A DNA stretch of 64,000 nt from Rhizobium oryzihabitans (GCF_010669145.1 NZ_CP048632.1:2428001-2492000); one strand, 5' to 3'. Counted from the stretch's first letter, positions 1-9,004 are shown. The notes: generated by a model not told the origin, from the letters alone. Numbers and translations are program-made.

Positions 1-352
1 TCATGCCGACGGAGGCGCCGATGCCCTGGACAAGCCGGGCGAAGAGCAGCACTTCAATCGTCGGGGCAAGGATGGCGAGCAAGCCGCCGCCGAGAAAGAT
101 CGACAGGAAGACGAGGCTCGCCTTGCGCCGTCCGAAGGCGTCGGATGCTGGCCCGGCAAGCAACTGCGCGATGGCGAAACCGGCGAAATAGAGGGAGAGA
201 CTGAGTTTTACGGAGGACTCTGTTGTTGCGAAAACCCGTGTCAGCTCCGGCATGGCCGGCGTGTAGATCGCCATGGAAATGGGCGCAAGCGCCGTCAGCA
301 AAGCTCCAAGCATTGCCGTGCGCTTTGTGGACATGATCGTTTTTGACGACAT
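1..352 (-). CDS. Bcr/CflA-type MFS drug efflux transporter (N-terminal part, cut by window edge)
   Basis: Reading leftward from an ATG at 352, the frame stays open to the window edge and gives the first 117 residues of a major facilitator transporter. A hydrophobic helix at about residues 13-31 is followed by a second helix and the family loop motif GPASDAFGRRKA (residues 67-78), then ARLVQGIGAS at 105-114. This is the pattern of proton-driven drug:H+ antiporters of the Bcr/CflA group in the inner membrane. The gene starts 5 bases after the marR stop, so the two are almost certainly co-transcribed and the regulator probably controls the pump. An alternative ATG is at 334. The substrate cannot be read from the sequence. 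Confidence 0.85.
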   Translation of the reverse strand, partial: MSSKTIMSTKRTAMLGALLTALAPISMAIYTPAMPELTRVFATTESSVKLSLSLYFAGFAIAQLLAGPASDAFGRRKASLVFLSIFLGGGLLAILAPTIEVLLFARLVQGIGASVGM

Positions 353-357
353 TGCGA

Positions 358-816
358 TCAGCAGTTCTGGCCAGGCTGTTCTGGCTGCAGATTGTTGCGC
401 AACGTCTGCAGGAAGCTGCGGAAGAGCGCAACTTCCTCTTCGTTCAGCCCCTGTGTGGCATGAAGAACGAGCTGGTCGATTTCCTGCCGCACGGCTTCCA
501 GCATGTCGGTAGAAGCCTTCGTCAGCACGATGCGCTTGGAACGTCTGTCCTGCGGGTCCTGCTGACGCTCGATGAGATCGAGAGATTGCAACTTGTCGAG
601 ATAGGCGCAGATCGTCATGGGTTCGATCCCGAGGCGGGCAGCGATGTCCGATTGCTTGCTGCCATCGACAACGGCAACCGTCAGCAAGGCTCTCGCCTCG
701 CCGGGGGTCAGGCCCAGTCCGGCTTCAGAAATACGGCGCTCAAAAGCACTGTTCAGCAGCCGCGCGCCGCTGTTCAGCAAAAATGCCAGTGAGTCTTTTT
801 CGCGTTTCGTGCCCAT
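358..816 (-). CDS. MarR family transcriptional regulator
   Basis: A 152-residue protein of typical MarR length. The winged helix-turn-helix lies at about residues 40-100, with the recognition region around SKQSDIAARLGIEPMTICAYLDK's position (53-75) and the basic wing DPQDRRSKRIVLT at 87-99, flanked by helical dimerisation arms at both ends. MarR proteins are dimeric repressors that leave DNA when they bind small phenolic or antibiotic-like ligands. It is the first gene of a two-gene leftward unit with the efflux pump, and an inverted repeat 14 bases upstream of its start (830-844) is a good autoregulatory operator. The ligand is unknown. Confidence 0.9.
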   Translation of the reverse strand: MGTKREKDSLAFLLNSGARLLNSAFERRISEAGLGLTPGEARALLTVAVVDGSKQSDIAARLGIEPMTICAYLDKLQSLDLIERQQDPQDRRSKRIVLTKASTDMLEAVRQEIDQLVLHATQGLNEEEVALFRSFLQTLRNNLQPEQPGQNC

Positions 817-829
817 GCTTTGCCTTTTC

Positions 830-844
830 GTAAGTCAGCCTTAC
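830..844. promoter_or_regulatory. Candidate MarR operator (inverted repeat)
   Basis: GTAAG-TCAGC-CTTAC is a perfect 5-5-5 inverted repeat 14 bases upstream of the marR start codon. MarR proteins commonly bind such palindromes over their own promoter. Assignment as the operator is inference from position and symmetry. Confidence 0.45.
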
Positions 845-948
845 TAAATTCCGGGCGATAAGCAATGGTACGCAAATCATATTGTCGAAAATCGAGTAAA
901 GTATTTGTCAATTAGGGTGCAGCATGTGCCGTACCACTGCGATAATCA

Positions 949-1374
949 TCACGTCGAAGTTAAAAAAGACAGCACATCCTGCATTTTCTCTATGTCATCC
1001 GCAGTGCCGATGGACCGGGCAATCTCCACCTTGTGGGAAAAATAGGTCTGAAAGTCGAAATCCGTGTCGTCCGTCACGTCGGTTATATCGATCACGTCGC
1101 CATTGGCGTTCAGTGTCTGAGCGGGCAGTTCTGACGAAAGCTCAAGCCAGGTCTCATGGCTTATTTTCCCCGCGTCGTAATACTCCCGAGCGATTTCCCG
1201 CAATTCCCGGGGGCTGACACGGGTGAAGTCGATGCGATTGATCGTCTCTTCGAAGCCGGTGGCTGTGTCGGACTGGGCTGCCTTGCCGAAATCGATGCTG
1301 TCTACAGGTCTGGCGTTTCTGGAATTGTCTCTGAAAAGGAAATTATTAGAGGCCCTTAAAGAATAAATCTCCAT
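949..1374 (-). CDS. Hypothetical protein, 141 aa
   Basis: I do not recognise a family. From the ATG at 1374 the protein has 141 residues, is acidic and has no signal peptide or membrane helix. The middle holds a helical stretch with RVSPRELREIAREYYDAG, followed by an aspartate/threonine-rich segment (DITDVTDDTDFDF) and a helical C-terminus. The start at 1374 is preferred because GGAG lies 9 bases upstream; in-frame ATGs at 1389 and 1392 are possible. It reads away from the M3 peptidase gene and has no clear operon partner. The segment order resembles small proteins encoded near flagellar or motility genes of rhizobia, but I cannot support that here. Confidence 0.6.
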   Translation of the reverse strand: MEIYSLRASNNFLFRDNSRNARPVDSIDFGKAAQSDTATGFEETINRIDFTRVSPRELREIAREYYDAGKISHETWLELSSELPAQTLNANGDVIDITDVTDDTDFDFQTYFSHKVEIARSIGTADDIEKMQDVLSFLTST

Positions 1375-1550
1375 AATACATATCTCCATCATGGGATATT
1401 ATTGCGATGAATCAGACCATGCCGTTGCCCGGCCGGTCAATACTTGGCGGCGACGGCATCTGGGTATTCCACACCAAAATCCGGCATATTGAATTGACAG
1501 TGGAGGCGTGCCCATATGGGCTTAAACCGGAATTGTACAAGGAAGATGAA

Positions 1551-3611
1551 ATGCCATCCAAGACCGCGCCCTATCCCGCACTCGTTACCTGGAACGGTTA
1601 CAACGGTCTGCCAAAATTCGAAGCGGTCAAGGATGAGGATTTCGGCCCGGCCTTCGACGCAGCACTTCTGTCTCACGAGCAGGAAATCGATGCGATTGCC
1701 GGCAATCCGCAAGCACCGGCCTTTGAAAACACCGTGACGGCGCTCGAAATCGCAGGTGATGAGCTTTCGCGCATCTCGGCCCTGTTCTGGAACAAGGCGG
1801 GCGCTCACACCAATGGCAACATCCAGGCGCTGGAGCGGGAAATCGCGCCGAAAATGTCACGGCACTATTCCAAGATCGGCATGAACGAGGCGCTGTTCAA
1901 ACGCATCGATGCGCTGTGGGAAAAGCGCGAGTCGCTTGCCCTGACAAATGAGGAAAAACGCGTTCTCGAACGGCATTGGAAGGGCTTCGTGCGCTCCGGT
2001 GCCAAGTTGCAGAAGGACCGCCAGGAGCGGCTCGCCGCGATCAACGAAGAACTTGCCGGCCTCGGTGCGAAATTCGGACAGAATGTGCTGGCGGATGAAA
2101 AGAGCTGGAAGCTTCTGCTTTCCACGGAAGAGGACCTTGCCGGCATTCCCGGTTTCCTGCGTGATGCGATGGCGGGTGCCGCCCGCGAGCATGGTGAGGA
2201 CGGCAAATTTGCTGTCACCCTTTCCCGCTCCATCATCGAACCTTTCCTTACCTTTTCCGAGCGTCGTGATTTGCGCGAACAGGCCTTCAAGGCATGGGTG
2301 GCGCGTGGTGAAAACGGTGGCGAAACCGACAATCGCGATATCGTCCACCGCACGCTGGAACTGCGCGAGGAAAAAGCGAAGCTTCTCGGCTATGAGAATT
2401 TCGCGGCCTACAAGCTTGATGACACGATGGCGAAAACGCCGGATGCGGTGAACGGCCTTCTGGGGCAGGTCTGGGAAAAGGCCGTGATGCGCGCGGGTGA
2501 AGAAGAGGCGGAGCTTGCCGCCATCATCACGCAGGAGGGCAAGAACCACGAGGTCATGCCCTGGGACTGGCGTCACTATGCCGAAAAACTGCGGGCGCAG
2601 AAATTCAGCTTCTCAGAGGCTGAGTTGAAGCCCTATCTGCAGCTGGAAAAGATCATCGAGGCCTGTTTCGATGTGGCCAACCGGCTCTTCGGAATTCGGG
2701 CTGTCGAGGTCAAGGATGTCGCTGCCTATCACCCGGATGTGCGGGTTTTCGAAATCCGAGACAACAATGGCGATCTGAAAGCCATGTTCCTTGGCGATTA
2801 TTTCGCCCGTCCCTCCAAGCGTTCCGGCGCATGGATGAGTTCGTTCCAGTCGCAGCACAAGCTGCCTTTGAAGAACGGCACGGTCGGCGAAATACCGATC
2901 ATCTACAATGTCTGCAATTTCGCGAAACCGGCCGAGGGAAAACCGGCGCTGCTGTCGCTGGACGATGCGCGCACGCTGTTTCACGAATTCGGTCACGCCC
3001 TGCACGGCATGCTGTCCAATGTCACCTATCCTTCCGTCTCAGGAACGGGTGTCTCGCGCGATTTCGTCGAATTGCCTTCGCAGCTTTACGAGCATTGGCT
3101 GACGGTTCCGGAAATTCTGGAAAAATACGCGCTGCATTACGAAACCGGTGCGCCGATGCCGAAGGCCTTACTGGACAAGGTTCTGGCCGCCCAGACCTTC
3201 AATGCCGGTTTCAGCACGGTCGAGTTTACTTCTTCGGCAATCGTCGACATGGCGTTCCACACCCGGGAAAGCGTGAGCGACCCCATGGTCGTGCAAGGCG
3301 AGGTGCTGTCCGCCCTCAACATGCCGAAGTCCATCGTCATGCGGCACGCGACGCCGCATTTCCAGCACGTGTTTTCCGGCGATGGCTATTCTGCCGGTTA
3401 TTATTCTTACATGTGGTCGGAAGTGCTGGATGCTGACGCCTTTTCAGCCTTCGAGGAGACCGGCAATCCCTTCGACGGCGAGATGGCGCGCAAGCTGAAG
3501 GATAATATCTACTCGGTTGGCGGCTCCATCGATCCGGAGGAGGCCTATCTTGCTTTTCGGGGCAAGATGCCGAGCCCGGACGCCATGCTTTTGAAGCGCG
3601 GCCTCGTATAA
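1551..3611 (+). CDS. M3 family zinc oligopeptidase / peptidyl-dipeptidase
   Basis: A 686-residue thimet-oligopeptidase-type enzyme that degrades short peptides in the cytoplasm. The zinc-binding motif HEFGH is at residues 478-482 in the context ARTLFHEFGHALHGML, and the third ligand glutamate falls in the downstream FVELPSQLYEHW segment (about 504-515). Length fits Dcp/OpdA enzymes (about 680 residues). The frame is open upstream to 1407, but the ATG at 1551 is preceded by an AGGAAG ribosome site and begins a typical family N-terminus (PALVTWNGYNGLPKFE), so I chose it. It appears to be a single-gene unit. Whether it is dcp-like or prlC/opdA-like is not settled. Confidence 0.93.
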   Translation: MPSKTAPYPALVTWNGYNGLPKFEAVKDEDFGPAFDAALLSHEQEIDAIAGNPQAPAFENTVTALEIAGDELSRISALFWNKAGAHTNGNIQALEREIAPKMSRHYSKIGMNEALFKRIDALWEKRESLALTNEEKRVLERHWKGFVRSGAKLQKDRQERLAAINEELAGLGAKFGQNVLADEKSWKLLLSTEEDLAGIPGFLRDAMAGAAREHGEDGKFAVTLSRSIIEPFLTFSERRDLREQAFKAWVARGENGGETDNRDIVHRTLELREEKAKLLGYENFAAYKLDDTMAKTPDAVNGLLGQVWEKAVMRAGEEEAELAAIITQEGKNHEVMPWDWRHYAEKLRAQKFSFSEAELKPYLQLEKIIEACFDVANRLFGIRAVEVKDVAAYHPDVRVFEIRDNNGDLKAMFLGDYFARPSKRSGAWMSSFQSQHKLPLKNGTVGEIPIIYNVCNFAKPAEGKPALLSLDDARTLFHEFGHALHGMLSNVTYPSVSGTGVSRDFVELPSQLYEHWLTVPEILEKYALHYETGAPMPKALLDKVLAAQTFNAGFSTVEFTSSAIVDMAFHTRESVSDPMVVQGEVLSALNMPKSIVMRHATPHFQHVFSGDGYSAGYYSYMWSEVLDADAFSAFEETGNPFDGEMARKLKDNIYSVGGSIDPEEAYLAFRGKMPSPDAMLLKRGLV

Positions 3612-3659
3612 CAGCCCGGTATAAAGACTGTCATATTTCTGAGCTAGAACCTGAGCGCA

Positions 3660-3682
3660 GGGGCCTTATGACAAGGCCCCCC
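3660..3682 (+). terminator. Hairpin downstream of the M3 peptidase gene
   Basis: GGGGCCTT and AAGGCCCC pair around a 5-base ATGAC loop. It is followed by a C-run then TTT, so the U-tract is weak. It lies 49 bases after the peptidase stop and upstream of typA. Confidence 0.5.
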
Positions 3683-3773
3683 CTTTCGCATTTGCAAAAA
3701 AAAGGTTATGAGCGCGCCAAACTAAATTGGCGTATCTCCTGATAGTAGCGCCCAACCTCAGAGATTTTGAACA

Positions 3774-5594
3774 ATGGCACTTCGCAACATCGCGATCATC
3801 GCGCACGTTGACCATGGAAAAACGACGCTCGTGGACGAGCTTCTGAAGCAGTCCGGCTCGTTCCGCGACAACCAGCGTGTCGCCGAGCGCGTGATGGATA
3901 GCAACGATCTCGAAAAGGAACGTGGCATCACCATTCTCGCCAAGGCGACCTCGGTGGAGTGGAAGGGTGTTCGCATCAATATCGTCGACACCCCCGGCCA
4001 CGCCGACTTCGGCGGTGAAGTCGAGCGTATCCTGTCGATGGTGGACGGCGCGATTGTTCTGGTCGATAGCTCGGAAGGCCCGATGCCGCAGACCAAGTTC
4101 GTGGTCAGCAAGGCGCTGAAGGTCGGTCTTCGCCCGATCGTTGCGATCAACAAGATCGACCGTCCGGATGGCCGCCATGAAGAAGTCATCAACGAAGTCT
4201 TCGACCTCTTCGCAAATCTCGATGCCACCGATGAGCAGCTCGACTTCCCCATCCTTTACGGTTCCGGCCGTGACGGCTGGATGAACGTCAACCCGGAAGG
4301 TCCGAAGGATCAGGGTCTTGCGCCGCTGCTCGATCTGGTTCTCGAACATGTTCCGGAGCCCACGGTTGAAGAAGGTCCGTTCCGTCTGATCGGCACGATC
4401 CTTGAAGCCAACCCCTTCCTCGGCCGTATTATCACCGGCCGCATCGCTTCCGGTTCGATCAAGCCGAACCAGGCCGTGAAGGTGCTTGGCCAGGACGGCA
4501 AGACGATCGAAACCGGTCGTATTTCCAAGATCCTCGCCTTCCGCGGCATCGAGCGCACCGCGATTGACGAAGCCCACGCGGGCGACATCGTTGCCATTGC
4601 CGGTTTGTCCAAGGGTACTGTCGCCGACACCTTCTGTGACCCCTCGGTCACTGAGGCGATGACCGCACAGCCGATCGATCCGCCGACCGTCACCATGTCC
4701 TTCATCGTCAACGACAGCCCGCTCGCCGGCACTGAAGGCGACAAGGTAACGTCGCGCGTCATCCGCGACCGTCTGTTCAAGGAAGCCGAAGGCAACGTCG
4801 CGCTGAAGATCGAAGAGGCCGAAGGCAAGGATTCGTTCTTCGTGTCCGGCCGTGGCGAATTGCAGCTGGCGGTTCTGATCGAAACCATGCGTCGCGAAGG
4901 TTTCGAGCTCGCCGTTTCGCGTCCGCGCGTCGTCATGCACAAGGATGAGAACGGCACCCTGCTGGAGCCGATCGAAGAAGTCGTGATCGACGTCGATGAA
5001 GAACATTCCGGCGTCGTCGTTCAGAAGATGTCCGAGCGCAAGGCTGAAATGGCCGAGCTTCGTCCTTCCGGCGGCAATCGCGTTCGTCTGAAGTTCTATG
5101 CCCCGACCCGCGGCCTGATCGGCTACCAGTCGGAGCTTTTGACCGACACGCGCGGCACGGCAATCATGAACCGTCTGTTCCACGACTATCAGCCCTTCAA
5201 GGGCCAGATCGCCGGTCGCGTCAACGGCGTTCTCCTGTCGAACGGTTCGGGCGAGGCAGTCGCTTACGCCATGTTCAACCTGGAAGATCGCGGCCCGATG
5301 ATCATCGAGCCGGGTGAGAAGGTTTACGCCGGTATGATCATCGGCATTCACACGCGCGACAACGATCTTGAGGTGAACGTGCTGAAGGGCAAGCAGCTGA
5401 CCAACATCCGCGCCGCCGGCAAGGATGAAGCCGTGAAGCTGACGCCGCCGATCCGCATGACGCTCGATCGCGCCCTTTCCTGGATCCAGGAAGACGAACT
5501 GATGGAAGTGACGCCGAAGTCCATCCGTCTGCGCAAGATGTTCCTGGACGCCAACGACCGCAAGCGTTTCGAAAAGGCAAAGCTCGCTGTCTGA
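3774..5594 (+). CDS. typA: Ribosome-binding GTPase TypA/BipA
   Basis: A 606-residue translational GTPase, the usual length for the family. The G1 motif AHVDHGKTT is at residues 10-18, the G3 motif DTPGHADFGGE at about 72-82 and the G4 motif NKID near 127-130, followed by the EF-G-like domain V and the BipA-specific C-terminal domain. BipA binds the ribosome near the EF-G site and is needed for growth and ribosome assembly at low temperature or under stress. It appears monocistronic, with hairpins on both sides. A short inverted repeat (CGCCAA/TTGGCG, 3715-3732) lies in its leader. Confidence 0.97.
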   Translation: MALRNIAIIAHVDHGKTTLVDELLKQSGSFRDNQRVAERVMDSNDLEKERGITILAKATSVEWKGVRINIVDTPGHADFGGEVERILSMVDGAIVLVDSSEGPMPQTKFVVSKALKVGLRPIVAINKIDRPDGRHEEVINEVFDLFANLDATDEQLDFPILYGSGRDGWMNVNPEGPKDQGLAPLLDLVLEHVPEPTVEEGPFRLIGTILEANPFLGRIITGRIASGSIKPNQAVKVLGQDGKTIETGRISKILAFRGIERTAIDEAHAGDIVAIAGLSKGTVADTFCDPSVTEAMTAQPIDPPTVTMSFIVNDSPLAGTEGDKVTSRVIRDRLFKEAEGNVALKIEEAEGKDSFFVSGRGELQLAVLIETMRREGFELAVSRPRVVMHKDENGTLLEPIEEVVIDVDEEHSGVVVQKMSERKAEMAELRPSGGNRVRLKFYAPTRGLIGYQSELLTDTRGTAIMNRLFHDYQPFKGQIAGRVNGVLLSNGSGEAVAYAMFNLEDRGPMIIEPGEKVYAGMIIGIHTRDNDLEVNVLKGKQLTNIRAAGKDEAVKLTPPIRMTLDRALSWIQEDELMEVTPKSIRLRKMFLDANDRKRFEKAKLAV

Positions 5595-5620
5595 TTGCGG
5601 CTTGTCGTCACGAATTTGGA

Positions 5621-5648
5621 AAAACCCGGCTTCGAGCCGGGTTTTTTT
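5621..5648 (+). terminator. Rho-independent terminator of typA
   Basis: AAACCCGGC and GCCGGGTTT pair around a short TTCGA loop and are followed by a run of seven T. It lies 27 bases after the typA stop. This is a textbook intrinsic terminator. Confidence 0.9.
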
Positions 5649-5698
5649 ATGCCCATGTTTTTATTTGTGCATGAGTCGAAAGATGCTTGTGCCAAAGG

Positions 5699-5713
5699 TT
5701 AAGGATGCGTTAA
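5699..5713. promoter_or_regulatory. Candidate CtrA box
   Basis: TTAA-N7-TTAA (spacer GGATGCG) matches the full alphaproteobacterial CtrA consensus TTAA-N7-TTAA. It lies about 100 bases upstream of the GNAT acetyltransferase start, with a TTAACC half-site at 5762-5767. Function is inferred from the motif only. Confidence 0.4.
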
Positions 5714-5810
5714 TTTTTATCGGTCGTCCACATGAATAGGCTGTGGGTAAGCTTGCCGGCGTTAACCTTTATGACTGGTAAGTTTCCGTGGCCGGGGCCA
5801 GAATCGCGTT

Positions 5811-6317
5811 ATGAAAACGTTATCCATCGATGTTCGCCGGGCCGAACCGCATGATGCGCGCGCCATCTCCGAGGCGCACCGTCTGTCGTGGCAACAGGCC
5901 TATGCGGGGCTTATCCCGCACAGGCCGTTGACGCAGATGCTGGAGCGCCGTGGCGAAGTCTGGTGGAAGAAGGCGACCAAAGGCTCCGCTACCATGCTGG
6001 TGGTGGAAGTGGCCGGTGTGGTTGCCGGATATGCGACGCTGGGCCTCAGCCGTGCGCGCGGGCTGCCGCATGACGGCGAGATTTATGAACTTTATCTGCG
6101 GCCGGAATATCAGGGCATCGGGCTCGGCTCGTTGCTATTCACCGAAGCGCGACGGCTGCTGAGATCGCTCGGATGCAACGGCATCGTTGTGTGGTGCCTT
6201 GAAGACAGTGACGTCGCCAATCGGTTTTTCCGCTCGCATGGCGGCCGGGATATCGCCGAGGGCATGGAAGACTTCGACGGCAAGTCACTGCGCAAAGTCG
6301 GCTTCGTCTGGAACTGA
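5811..6317 (+). CDS. GNAT family N-acetyltransferase
   Basis: A 168-residue GCN5-related acetyltransferase that would transfer an acetyl group from acetyl-CoA to an amine. The acetyl-CoA pyrophosphate-binding motif A is RPEYQGIGLGSLLF at residues 97-110, preceded by the beta-strand IYELYLR. The N-terminus (VRRAEPHDARAISEAHRLSW) is the common start of RimI-like stand-alone GNATs. The substrate is not predictable. It lies alone between typA and ppa, and a possible CtrA site is in its upstream region. Confidence 0.88.
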   Translation: MKTLSIDVRRAEPHDARAISEAHRLSWQQAYAGLIPHRPLTQMLERRGEVWWKKATKGSATMLVVEVAGVVAGYATLGLSRARGLPHDGEIYELYLRPEYQGIGLGSLLFTEARRLLRSLGCNGIVVWCLEDSDVANRFFRSHGGRDIAEGMEDFDGKSLRKVGFVWN

Positions 6318-6484
6318 TAAAAGTGCCGGTGGATGCCGCCCGGTTTCGTTTTTCCTGCCGGCCATGCGCAATCGCGATACCCTCAAATCTTGCATTCTGC
6401 CTTATCCGCCCAAAGCCATGTTGCAATGCGGCGACTTTCCCAGTATCGAAAACCAAATCCAACCCGTCGAATTGAGGGAAGCGA

Positions 6485-7018
6485 ATGCGTATCGATGCAA
6501 TTTCCATAGGCAAGAACCCACCGGATGACGTGAATGTTATCGTTGAGGTGCCGGTCGGTGGCCATCCGATCAAGTATGAAATGGACAAGGACGCCGGTGC
6601 GCTGATCGTCGATCGTTTCCTCTACACGCCGATGACCTATCCGGGTAACTATGGCTTCGTGCCGCACACGCTGTCCGACGATGGCGACCCGATTGATGTT
6701 CTCATCTGCAACACCCGTCCGCTGGTTCCCGGCTGCGTGATCAACGTTCGTCCCATCGGCGTGATGATCATGGAAGATGACGGCGGCAAGGACGAGAAGA
6801 TCCTCGCTGTGCCGGCTCCCAAGCTGACGCGCCGTTACGACAAGGTCCACAACTACACCGACCTGCCGGAAATCACGCTGAAGCAGATCGAGCATTTCTT
6901 CGAGCACTACAAGGATCTGGAGCCCGGCAAGTGGGTGAAGATGGGCGGCTGGCAGGATGTCGACGTCGCCAAGAAGCTGATCGTCGAAGCCATTGAGCGC
7001 TACAAGGCGCAGGGCTGA
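6485..7018 (+). CDS. ppa: Inorganic pyrophosphatase
   Basis: A 177-residue family I soluble pyrophosphatase that hydrolyses pyrophosphate to phosphate and so drives biosynthetic reactions. The metal-binding signature DGDPID is at residues 66-71, following the YPGNYGFVP segment (52-60); these carry the magnesium and substrate ligands. Length is standard for the bacterial hexameric enzyme. The start ATG follows a GAGGGAAG ribosome site. The 167-base gap upstream presumably carries its own promoter, but I could not assign boxes. Confidence 0.97.
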   Translation: MRIDAISIGKNPPDDVNVIVEVPVGGHPIKYEMDKDAGALIVDRFLYTPMTYPGNYGFVPHTLSDDGDPIDVLICNTRPLVPGCVINVRPIGVMIMEDDGGKDEKILAVPAPKLTRRYDKVHNYTDLPEITLKQIEHFFEHYKDLEPGKWVKMGGWQDVDVAKKLIVEAIERYKAQG

Positions 7019-7023
7019 TTGGC

Positions 7024-7335
7024 TTAACCTGTCAGCCTATTAAAAAGCTTTTCGAAATCCTCCGGGTTGGTATCGATCCGGAGGATTTTTTTACGCGCTG
7101 TTTCGCCTGAAATGACGGTGATCGTAGATTTGGGCAGGCCGAGTTTTTTTGCCAGCAAAACAATCAGGGCCCTGTTCGCCTTGCCGCCTTCCGGCACGGC
7201 GCTGACGCGGACTTTCAGATGCGCGTTTCCGTCGGCATCCTGTTCCACGCCGTCAATCGCATCCCGCCCGCCGTTCGGCGTGAGGCGAACCGACAGGCGG
7301 ACATGACCATCGTGCTTTTGCCAGAGGCCACTCAA
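7024..7335 (-). CDS. DUF167 (YggU-type) family protein
   Basis: A 103-residue small protein of the DUF167/YggU family, whose role is unknown. The conserved core is [14 protein letters not shown] near the start and the [20 protein letters not shown] segment in the middle. It ends 6 bases from the convergent ppa gene. The most plausible start is a TTG at 7335, because the TTG overlaps the TGA stop of the upstream YggT gene (TTGA) and conserved sequence begins immediately after. The frame remains open further upstream, but that translation is the out-of-frame reading of YggT. Coupled translation with YggT is likely. Confidence 0.85.
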   Translation of the reverse strand: MSGLWQKHDGHVRLSVRLTPNGGRDAIDGVEQDADGNAHLKVRVSAVPEGGKANRALIVLLAKKLGLPKSTITVISGETARKKILRIDTNPEDFEKLFNRLTG

Positions 7336-7622
7336 ACGGTCATCGGATAAAGCGTGTTCCACATGAAGGAGCGGATGAAGAAGATGATCAGCAGCAGGAT
7401 GATCGGCGAAATGTCGATGCCGCCGAGATTGGGCAGAATGCGGCGGATGGGGCGCAGGGCCGGTTCCGTGACATTGACCAGGAAACTCCCAATGGCATTC
7501 ACGAACTGGTTGCGGGAATTGATGACGTTGAAGGCGTAAAGCCAGGAAAAAATGGCGCTGGCAATCAGCACCCACGTATAGAGGTTCAAGGCCAGATCGA
7601 TGGTCTGAAACAGGGCAAGCAT
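7332..7622 (-). CDS. YggT family membrane protein
   Basis: A 96-residue protein with two membrane helices (about residues 8-30 and 72-92) and the family motif [13 protein letters not shown] at 52-64 between them. YggT proteins are linked to osmotic tolerance and cell division or envelope processes in various bacteria, but the molecular role is unclear. It is followed directly by the DUF167 gene; the yggT-yggU pairing is common in proteobacteria. I chose the ATG at 7622 because the ten residues in front of it (from 7652) are polar and not typical of the family. Confidence 0.9.
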   Translation of the reverse strand: MLALFQTIDLALNLYTWVLIASAIFSWLYAFNVINSRNQFVNAIGSFLVNVTEPALRPIRRILPNLGGIDISPIILLLIIFFIRSFMWNTLYPMTV

Positions 7623-7759
7623 CAATATCTCCGTATCTTGGTTGCTAGACATTTAGACATTCGCTCGTGAACCGGCAAGTGTTGCGCCAGGAGGGCTGGC
7701 GATTCTTGTCGTATCGCTCTATTGCAAACGTCTCATATTGTCTTGCGAGCACCCAGCCG

Positions 7760-8992
7760 ATGTCCCTGCCTTCTGCCGAAAACCGCTTCGGTGCATTCCG
7801 GCACAGTTCCTATCGCCGTTTTTTCAGCGCCCGGTTTTTCTCGGCCTTCGCCATTCAGATCGTCAGCGTTTCCGTCGGCTGGCAGATGTATGAGGTCACC
7901 GGCAATGCATTTTATCTCGGTCTGATCGGTCTTTTCCAGTTTCTGCCGTCATTGCTTTTGATCCTCGTCACGGGAACAGTCGCCGACAGGCATAATCGCC
8001 GGCGTATCATGGCCATCTGCCTCGTGATCGCGGCCGGCTGCGCTGTGGCGCTGCTTGGCTTGACGATAACGCACAGCTTTTCGCCCTGGCCGGTCTTCGC
8101 CATTCTGGTTGTGTTCGGCATAGAGCGGGCATTCATGGGGCCGGCTGTGCAGTCGCTTGCACCCAATCTCGTGCCGGTCGAGGATTTGCCGAATGCCATT
8201 GCCTGGAATTCCTCGTCCTGGCAAATGGCATCCATTCTCGGCCCCGTTGCCGGCGGTCTGCTTTATGGGCTCGGCGCATCCGTTGCCTATAGCGTGGCCT
8301 TCGTGCTCTTCATCGTGTCCGCGACGCTCGCCGTGACGATCCGGAAGCCTGAGCAGCGCGGTCCGGCAAAAGCCATCAGCCTCGAGACCATGCTGGCAGG
8401 ATTCAAATTCATCTCGCAGGAAAAAGTCGTTCTCGGCGCCATTTCGCTCGATCTTTTTGCCGTCCTGCTGGGCGGCGCTGTCGCTTTGATGCCGATTTTT
8501 GCCAAGGAAGTGCTGACACTCGGACCATGGGGTCTCGGGCTTCTGCGTGCGGCACCCGGTATCGGCGCAATTACAGTTGCGGTCATTTTGGCATTCAGGC
8601 CCATCCGCCACCATGCCGGTCTGCTGATGTTTGTTGGTGTCGGGTTTTTCGGTATTTCCACGGTAGTGTTCGGACTTTCCGAAACCGCATGGGTGTCGAT
8701 TGCCGCATTGGTGGTGATGGGTGCATCGGACATGGTGTCCGTTTATGTGCGGGAAACGCTGATTGCACTCTGGACGCCGGATGAGGTGCGCGGGCGCGTG
8801 AATGCGGTGAACATGGTCTTCGTCGGAGCCTCCAACGAGCTGGGAGAATTCCGCGCCGGCACCATGGCGCATGTGGTTGGAGCCGTGCCCGCCGTCGTCA
8901 TCGGCGGGGCGGGCACGCTTGCGGTCGCGGTCATCTGGGCGCTCGGCTTTTCAAAGCTGCGCAGGATCGACAATCTGGATGCGCCGAACTGA
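7760..8992 (+). CDS. MFS transporter (enterobactin exporter-like group)
   Basis: A 410-residue major facilitator with about 12 membrane helices. The loop motif A appears as GTVADRHNRRRIM at residues 72-84 and the mid-protein repeat as EVRGRVNAVNMVF. The combination of FRHSSYRRFFSARFFSAF at the N-terminus and FMGPAVQSLAPNLVP resembles the EntS/DUF894-type exporters. Substrate is unknown. The frame is open from 7667, but the residues before 7760 do not look like transporter sequence, and the ATG at 7760 gives the usual N-terminus. It diverges from YggT across a 137-base gap. Confidence 0.88.
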   Translation: MSLPSAENRFGAFRHSSYRRFFSARFFSAFAIQIVSVSVGWQMYEVTGNAFYLGLIGLFQFLPSLLLILVTGTVADRHNRRRIMAICLVIAAGCAVALLGLTITHSFSPWPVFAILVVFGIERAFMGPAVQSLAPNLVPVEDLPNAIAWNSSSWQMASILGPVAGGLLYGLGASVAYSVAFVLFIVSATLAVTIRKPEQRGPAKAISLETMLAGFKFISQEKVVLGAISLDLFAVLLGGAVALMPIFAKEVLTLGPWGLGLLRAAPGIGAITVAVILAFRPIRHHAGLLMFVGVGFFGISTVVFGLSETAWVSIAALVVMGASDMVSVYVRETLIALWTPDEVRGRVNAVNMVFVGASNELGEFRAGTMAHVVGAVPAVVIGGAGTLAVAVIWALGFSKLRRIDNLDAPN

Positions 8993-9004
8993 CGGCGGAT
9001 TGCC

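Noticed and set aside
1407..1550. Upstream start that would lengthen the M3 peptidase by 48 residues
   Set aside because: The extra residues are not family-like and lack a ribosome site; ATG 1551 has both.
3666..5351. 561-codon open frame antisense to typA
   Set aside because: Shadow of typA; composition is the reverse reading of its codons and no domain is visible.
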